Below, one piece after another: positions 7,708-10,966 of a stretch of DNA of 10,966 nt. Origin of the DNA: Eubacterium sp. (lineage in GTDB: Bacteria > Bacillota > Clostridia > Oscillospirales > Acutalibacteraceae). How positions within the stretch are numbered: the stretch's first letter is position 1; the number at the start of each line of letters is the position of its first letter. The translations under genes and the position numbers were made by a program. A model generated the notes under the pieces. The model ran no database searches. It was given only the letters and a program-made list of their open reading frames with translations, and was not told the origin of the DNA. The stretch covers positions 1 through 10,966 of the forward strand of contig JAIDLO010000163.1 in the NCBI GenBank assembly GCA_029050995.1, in the 5' to 3' direction.

Positions 7708-8433
7708 TTATTCAGTTATATGGTTTTCTGAGCCAACATAATGCAATATTCTCTCATAATCATCCAAGAAATCAATTTCAGACCAGAAGCAGCCGTCAAT
7801 ATCCATTGTGCTGATTAACTCGGTTTTCTCATCTGTAAAAGAATATAATACATTTTCCCACCAAGCAGAATACTCCTGATTATCAATCAAGGTTTCAAGT
7901 CTTTCCTTGAATTTAGGAGCAAAGCTCTTAGAAATTTTGGCCATGCCGACATATTCGCAGCTACGGTCCTCAAGCGGAATATCTTTACCATATCTGATAA
8001 CTCGATTATCCTTATTCAGCTTGAAGAAATAATCGCCTTCTTTAACACGGCTTTTATCAGATACAAGAACAACCTCATTCGGATTGTTAATCAGATTATC
8101 AAGAATCTCATCTGAGAAAAATACATCTGCATTCATAACGATTAAATCATCATCAATTTCATCCTTTGCGAACCAAAGGCTTGCAATGCTGTTTGTTACA
8201 GCATAAAAAGGATTGTAATAGTATTGCACAGGAAGACCTTCAAGCGCTTTATAAATATGGTCATATTTAAAACCAACACATACTACAGGCTGAATGCCTT
8301 TCTGAAGCATTGTTTCAACAGTAGTTCTGATTAATGATTTTTCATCCTTAACAGGAAGCGTGCTTTTCGGGATTTCCTTGATGAATTTTGAAATTCTTGT
8401 GCCTCTTCCGGCAGCTAATAATATTGCTTTCAT
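7708..8433 (-). CDS. LicC-like nucleotidyltransferase (cytidylyltransferase type), activates a phospho head group
   Basis: A 241-residue single-domain NTP transferase. The N-terminus MKAILLAAGRGTRI...PKSTLPV (1-28) is the nucleotide-binding signature with Lys23. NPFYAVTNSIASLW (74-87) is the pattern shared by LicC phosphocholine cytidylyltransferases and PntC aminoethylphosphonate cytidylyltransferases. NAD (101-103) and WSEID (217-221) supply the two metal Asp residues (D103, D221). The ATG at 8433 is chosen because it starts exactly at the conserved MKAILLAAG and has GAGGGG 4 nt upstream; an in-frame TTG at 8457 would add eight residues but has no ribosome site. First gene of the operon, about 43 nt after the predicted transcription start. 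Expected product is CDP-X (or CMP-X for a phosphonate), the donor for the LicD protein three genes later. No licA or licB is nearby, so choline is not supported as the substrate. Confidence 0.87.
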   Translation of the reverse strand: MKAILLAAGRGTRISKFIKEIPKSTLPVKDEKSLIRTTVETMLQKGIQPVVCVGFKYDHIYKALEGLPVQYYYNPFYAVTNSIASLWFAKDEIDDDLIVMNADVFFSDEILDNLINNPNEVVLVSDKSRVKEGDYFFKLNKDNRVIRYGKDIPLEDRSCEYVGMAKISKSFAPKFKERLETLIDNQEYSAWWENVLYSFTDEKTELISTMDIDGCFWSEIDFLDDYERILHYVGSENHITE

Positions 8434-8482
8434 AATTCCCCTCTTATTTTGTGACAAATTACTGTATTTAATTTACGCACAC

Positions 8483-8511
8483 ATTATATCAAACTTTATA
8501 ATGCTTGTCAA
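8483..8511 (-). promoter_or_regulatory. Perfect sigma-A promoter of the LicC/LicD operon
   Basis: On the - strand, TTGACA (8511-8506), a 17-bp spacer, TATAAT (8488-8483): an exact consensus match with ideal spacing. Predicted start of transcription is near 8476, followed by a short AT-rich leader to GAGGGG and the ATG at 8433. No operator-like symmetry or riboswitch is seen in the leader, which suggests strong, possibly constitutive, expression. Confidence 0.88.
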
Positions 8512-8529
8512 TAATACAAACAATGCGAA

Positions 8530-9642
8530 TTATATAATAAAATAAAGAATCAGGTTAGCTGCTAAAAAGGCAATATTCACTGCCGTAAAAACGAGTAAAT
8601 ATTTGCTGTTATTGATTTTCTCCTGCTGAACAAATCTAAATGAAATCAGACTTGCCATTGATGCAATCAATGTTCCGAGCCCGCCGATATTAACACCGAT
8701 AAGTAAAGCACGAACATTATCGGTAAAGCCCGACAGGAGTATTGCGGCAGGAACATTTGAAATAATCTGGCTTGCAGCAATACCTGTTATGACTTCATTG
8801 CCTGCAACGATGCTATAAAGAAAATCACTAATGCTTTGAATGCTTCCAAGATTACCTATAAAAATAAACAAAAATACAAAAGTGAAAAGAAGACTGTAAT
8901 CAACTTTTAAGAAAACTTTTCTGTTAAAAATCAAAACAGATACCACAACCACGGCAAGTAGAACCAGAAAATGAACAAACCTGAAAACACAGAATAATGC
9001 GCATAAAAACAATATACAATAGAGAATTGTTCGTTTCAAATCCGGCTTTTCCATTTTGAAATCATCATTAAATTGAACAGCTTCTTTTCCTGAAAAAAGA
9101 GAGGCTATTATCAGAAATAAAAGTGACAGCAATGCATATGGAAAAATTGTTTTTACAAAATCCACAATACCGATATTAAATGCTGAAACAAGATATAAAT
9201 TCTGCGGATTTCCGATCGGGGTAAGCATACTGCCGAGATTGGCAGCAATTGTTTCAAGCACAACAACATAAATTAATTTTCTCTGCAAGCCCGCCATATT
9301 CAATGTGATAATCGTAAACGGAACAAATGTAATCAGTGCAACATCATTTGTAATAATCATTGAACTGAAAAAGCAAAGCAATACAAAAGTCAACACCAAA
9401 TGAACAATGTTTTTTACATGAATTAAAAGCTTATGCGCAAGTATTTTGAATATACCAAGCGCGTTCAAACCTGCCATAATTATCATTAAACAAAACAGCA
9501 AGGATATTGTTCGAAAATCTATATATTCTATGTACTTTTCAGACGGAGCAACAAAAAATGCAGATATCAGCGCCAATAAAAACGACAGTACAACTACTAT
9601 TTCATTTTTTAAAAATTCAGATAACTTTTTTAATTTATTCAC
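8530..9642 (-). CDS. SLC13/CitMHS-ArsB-type anion permease
   Basis: A very hydrophobic protein of 370 residues with about 10-11 predicted membrane helices, belonging to the ion transporter superfamily (CitMHS, ArsB, NhaD). Landmarks are TNDVALITFVPF, NLGSMLTPIGNPQNLYL and, in the second half, SQIISNVPAAILLSGF: the two inverted-topology reentrant regions typical of these carriers. The start chosen is GTG at 9642, with GGGAGA 4 nt upstream. The first in-frame ATG (9699) lies inside the promoter, and the residues it would add look non-membranous and unrelated to the family. It is likely a carrier for a carboxylate or other anion; direction and substrate cannot be read. It lies 96 bases upstream of the operon without a clear terminator, so it may be co-transcribed and could supply a precursor. 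Confidence 0.84.
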   Translation of the reverse strand: MNKLKKLSEFLKNEIVVVLSFLLALISAFFVAPSEKYIEYIDFRTISLLFCLMIIMAGLNALGIFKILAHKLLIHVKNIVHLVLTFVLLCFFSSMIITNDVALITFVPFTIITLNMAGLQRKLIYVVVLETIAANLGSMLTPIGNPQNLYLVSAFNIGIVDFVKTIFPYALLSLLFLIIASLFSGKEAVQFNDDFKMEKPDLKRTILYCILFLCALFCVFRFVHFLVLLAVVVVSVLIFNRKVFLKVDYSLLFTFVFLFIFIGNLGSIQSISDFLYSIVAGNEVITGIAASQIISNVPAAILLSGFTDNVRALLIGVNIGGLGTLIASMASLISFRFVQQEKINNSKYLLVFTAVNIAFLAANLILYFII

Positions 9643-9690
9643 ATATTCTCCCGTAATGATGATTACATCCGTGTTTTTATACATTTCAAG

Positions 9691-9719
9691 ATTATACATA
9701 TTATTTTTACGATTTTCAA
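9691..9719 (-). promoter_or_regulatory. Sigma-A promoter of the permease gene
   Basis: On the - strand, TTGAAA (9719-9714), a 17-bp spacer, and a perfect TATAAT (9696-9691). Transcription should start near 9684, downstream of the ATG at 9699 and about 40 nt before the GTG at 9642 with its GGGAGA site. This fixes the permease start independently of homology. Confidence 0.8.
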
Positions 9720-9775
9720 TAAAACTTGCAAATTCTTTAAATATGTTTCAAAGATATGCTGTTATGGTCAGAACT

Positions 9776-9812
9776 AAAAAAATCACAGGCAACAGCTAAA
9801 TGCTATTGCCTG
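9776..9812 (-). terminator. Strong intrinsic terminator after the MBL-fold gene
   Basis: An 11-bp stem (9786-9796 with 9802-9812; the one imperfect position is a U-G pair in the - strand RNA but an A-C mismatch on the + strand), a 5-nt loop, then TGA and seven T (9782-9776). It lies 9 bases past the hydrolase stop and separates it from the permease promoter. Confidence 0.88.
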
Positions 9813-9820
9813 CATTAGTT

Positions 9821-10636
9821 TTAATTATTAACAATACCTTTCAGTTTTTCATAACATAGATTTCTGAAAACCTGAAAATATTTTCTGACATTATTTTGAC
9901 CGATTACATAAATATTAGGCATATAACGCATTCTCTTTTGAGAATACTTTATCCGCTCAATACCATTATCAAACGCTGTATGATTGCTTAAAACAACTTC
10001 AACATTATGCTTTTCGGTCTGTTCAATAAAATAATCCAAAGATTTCATATAGGTAGCAATACCATGCAAATCCATTGGTGGAGCAGAACCACCCCATAAT
10101 GCAGCTTTATACTCAATTCCGTTTTCTGATACATTAAAGATATAACTCAATCCACCCGGAGTATGCCCGGGTGTTTCAAACACATAAATTGATTTGTTAC
10201 CAAGACTTATAATATCTCCGTGCTGAACATAAACATCAATATCAAAATCTTTTTGTATATCTGTCCTTAACGGATTATTCTGCCAAAAATCATCATCCGT
10301 TTTTGAAAGATATGTTTTTGCTCTATAGTGCTCCACAAACCATTTTCCGCAGCCTGTATGGTCAAGATGTCCGTGTGTTAAAACTAATTTTTTGATATCA
10401 TCAGGATTCCAGCCAATATTTTTAATAGCAGAAATGATAGCATTATATGCATCTTCGCAAGGCCATATTGCATCAATCACAATCAGACCTTCATCTGATT
10501 TCAAAACAAAGCAATTCGTTTCTTTTTGAGCGACAATCAGCAAATCATCAAAAATCAGCGAATGGATAAAATATGACATATCCTCCATTGCTTGAAATGT
10601 ATCCTTTGTAATCATCGGTTTATCTAATAAATTCAT
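9821..10636 (-). CDS. MBL-fold metallo-hydrolase, subclass B3-like layout, cytoplasmic
   Basis: A 271-residue metallo-beta-lactamase-fold protein. The zinc motif is THGHLDHTGC (87-96; His88, His90, Asp92, His93), preceded by the characteristic IGWNPDDIKKLVL. Further ligands are His158 in TPGHTPGG and His219 in LSNHTAFDNG. Around 182-191 it reads WGGSAPPMDLHG rather than the bridging-Asp 'GD' of glyoxalase II-type enzymes. This SAP pattern recalls subclass B3 beta-lactamases, where a serine replaces the zinc ligand. There is no signal peptide, so a periplasmic antibiotic-resistance role is not supported; lactonase, thioesterase or other hydrolase activity is equally possible. The ATG at 10636 has AAAGGAG 7 nt upstream. 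Monocistronic, or preceded by the small peptide frame at 10728-10805; terminated at 9776-9812. Fold call is secure; substrate unknown. Confidence 0.87.
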   Translation of the reverse strand: MNLLDKPMITKDTFQAMEDMSYFIHSLIFDDLLIVAQKETNCFVLKSDEGLIVIDAIWPCEDAYNAIISAIKNIGWNPDDIKKLVLTHGHLDHTGCGKWFVEHYRAKTYLSKTDDDFWQNNPLRTDIQKDFDIDVYVQHGDIISLGNKSIYVFETPGHTPGGLSYIFNVSENGIEYKAALWGGSAPPMDLHGIATYMKSLDYFIEQTEKHNVEVVLSNHTAFDNGIERIKYSQKRMRYMPNIYVIGQNNVRKYFQVFRNLCYEKLKGIVNN

Positions 10637-10673
10637 TTATATACTCCTTTAATGCTTAATTACTAAAACATCA

Positions 10674-10737
10674 TACAGAGCTCGAATTCATCAAATAATT
10701 ATATTTAATTTTCAGTGATGAATTATTCTACTCTGTA
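10674..10737 (-). repeat. Long dyad around a TATAAT upstream of the MBL-fold gene
   Basis: TACAGAG (10674-10680) pairs with CTCTGTA (10731-10737), and AATTCATC (10685-10692) pairs with GATGAATT (10717-10724), giving a two-part, 15-bp interrupted inverted repeat with a 24-nt loop. The loop contains TATAAT on the - strand (10703-10698) with no good -35 partner. It may be a paired operator around the hydrolase promoter, or a leader RNA hairpin if transcription starts further upstream. Confidence 0.5.
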
Positions 10738-10805
10738 CAATGTTCATCTTTCATTTGTACAGAGCAAATTCGGTTTTTAGGCGGTTTAATCCAAAAATTT
10801 TCCAT
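10728..10805 (-). CDS. Possible 25-residue peptide gene (leader or small protein)
   Basis: ATG at 10805 with GAGGG 7 nt upstream (10817-10813) opens a 25-codon frame ending at TAG (10730-10728), 91 bases before the MBL-fold gene on the same strand. The peptide begins MENFWIKPPK, is charged and polar, contains two cysteines (residues 14 and 23), and ends in HCTE. It has no signal peptide or membrane segment. The ribosome site is as good as those of the real genes here, but the frame is short and I recognise no family. The last 13 codons are built on a perfect inverted repeat (10731-10764), which suggests either a leader peptide controlling downstream RNA folding or a chance frame through an operator. 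No convincing promoter was found upstream. Confidence 0.4.
   Translation of the reverse strand: MENFWIKPPKNRICSVQMKDEHCTE
10731..10764. repeat. Perfect 10-bp inverted repeat CTCTGTACAA, 14-bp spacer
   Basis: CTCTGTACAA (10731-10740) and TTGTACAGAG (10755-10764) are exact inverted copies. A third, partial copy (CTCTGTA on the - strand, 10680-10674) forms the far arm of the neighbouring dyad. The middle copy can therefore pair with either of the other two, but not with both at once. Confidence 0.6.
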
Positions 10806-10966
10806 ATTACATCCCTCAGATATTAATGTAAAACAATATATAAAGTTAATTAACAAATTAGAATTTGACGTACTAATATTCGGCTACTTCGTGTATGTTC
10901 CGCCAGTATTTTCTCGATTGAGAGTTCCCTCAACTTCAATCAAAAGACATTTAACTAATGTATTGC
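10806..10966. other. Window-end stretch without a confident gene
   Basis: AT-rich at 10806-10870, with a GTTAATTAAC palindrome (10845-10854). From 10871 to the end the base composition becomes more balanced. A - strand frame is open from the edge to a TAG at 10886-10884 (about 26 residues, ending NTGGTYTK) and could be the 3' end of a gene lying beyond the window. A + strand frame is open over the same bases from about 10830, without an ATG. Neither matches a family I know. Confidence 0.3.

Noticed and set aside
2819..8433. Calling the operon a classical choline (lic) or a phosphonate (pep/pnt) pathway
   Set aside because: No licA or licB and no pepM or ppd in the window, and the aminotransferase lysine motif is closer to AGXT-type than to classical PhnW. 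Left as an unassigned head group.
8434..8457. Eight-residue N-terminal extension of the nucleotidyltransferase from a TTG at 8457
   Set aside because: No ribosome site precedes it, while the ATG at 8433 has GAGGGG 4 nt upstream and begins at the conserved MKAILLAAG.
9821..10636. Antibiotic-resistance beta-lactamase
   Set aside because: Fold and ligands agree, but there is no signal peptide and no resistance context; substrate cannot be assigned.
10740..10826. 28-codon + strand frame starting ATGTTCATC
   Set aside because: No ribosome site upstream, antisense to the better-supported - strand peptide frame, and no recognisable features.
1..10966. CRISPR array, tRNA, rRNA, insertion sequence or phage genes
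   Set aside because: No regularly spaced repeats, no tRNA-like cloverleaf in the intergenic gaps, and no transposase or phage motifs in any plausible frame.

Overview
The window looks like a piece of a low-GC Firmicutes (Clostridia) chromosome, probably from a gut-type anaerobe. The evidence is AT-rich intergenic DNA, strong Shine-Dalgarno sites (GGAG/GAGGGG), consensus sigma-A promoters, intrinsic terminators with U-tracts, and GH78/LicD-type gene content. No rRNA, tRNA, CRISPR array, transposase or phage gene was seen. Only the first, partial gene is on the + strand; everything else confidently called is on the - strand.

Layout by coordinate: (1) 1-401, 3' end of an amidohydrolase-2 family gene (+), ending at a terminator that also serves the convergent gene. 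(2) 468-2663, GH78 alpha-L-rhamnosidase-like enzyme (-) with its own promoter, overlaid by unusually long DNA dyads. (3) 2819-8433, a five-gene - strand operon read from a perfect TTGACA-N17-TATAAT promoter. In transcription order it holds a LicC-like nucleotidyltransferase, a class V aminotransferase, an ornithine cyclodeaminase/mu-crystallin-type dehydrogenase, a LicD phosphotransferase with a long helical extension, and a second LicD-like protein whose catalytic WDDDID motif has become GSYEAN. (4) 8530-9642, a CitMHS/ArsB/NhaD-type (SLC13-like) permease with its own promoter just upstream of the operon and no visible terminator between them. (5) 9821-10636, a cytoplasmic metallo-beta-lactamase-fold hydrolase with a subclass B3-like layout, followed by a strong terminator. 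(6) 10637-10966, a gene-poor region with a possible 25-residue peptide gene and interlocking inverted repeats upstream of the hydrolase.

The central operon is the interesting part. A LicC-type enzyme normally makes a CDP- or CMP-activated small head group (phosphocholine, aminoethylphosphonate), and LicD moves the phospho-head group onto a cell-surface glycan. Here the usual choline genes (licA kinase, licB transporter) are absent. An aminotransferase and an imine/amino-acid dehydrogenase sit between the two instead, which suggests that the head group is an amino compound made in the cell. No phosphonate-forming gene (pepM, ppd) lies in the window, so the chemistry is unresolved. The pairing of an intact LicD with an active-site-less LicD paralogue, with stop and start codons directly abutting, suggests a catalytic/pseudoenzyme pair.

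Two start sites were corrected from sequence signals: the permease starts at a GTG at 9642, because the upstream ATG lies inside its promoter, and the nucleotidyltransferase starts at 8433. The rhamnosidase start (TTG at 2663, no ribosome binding site) remains doubtful.
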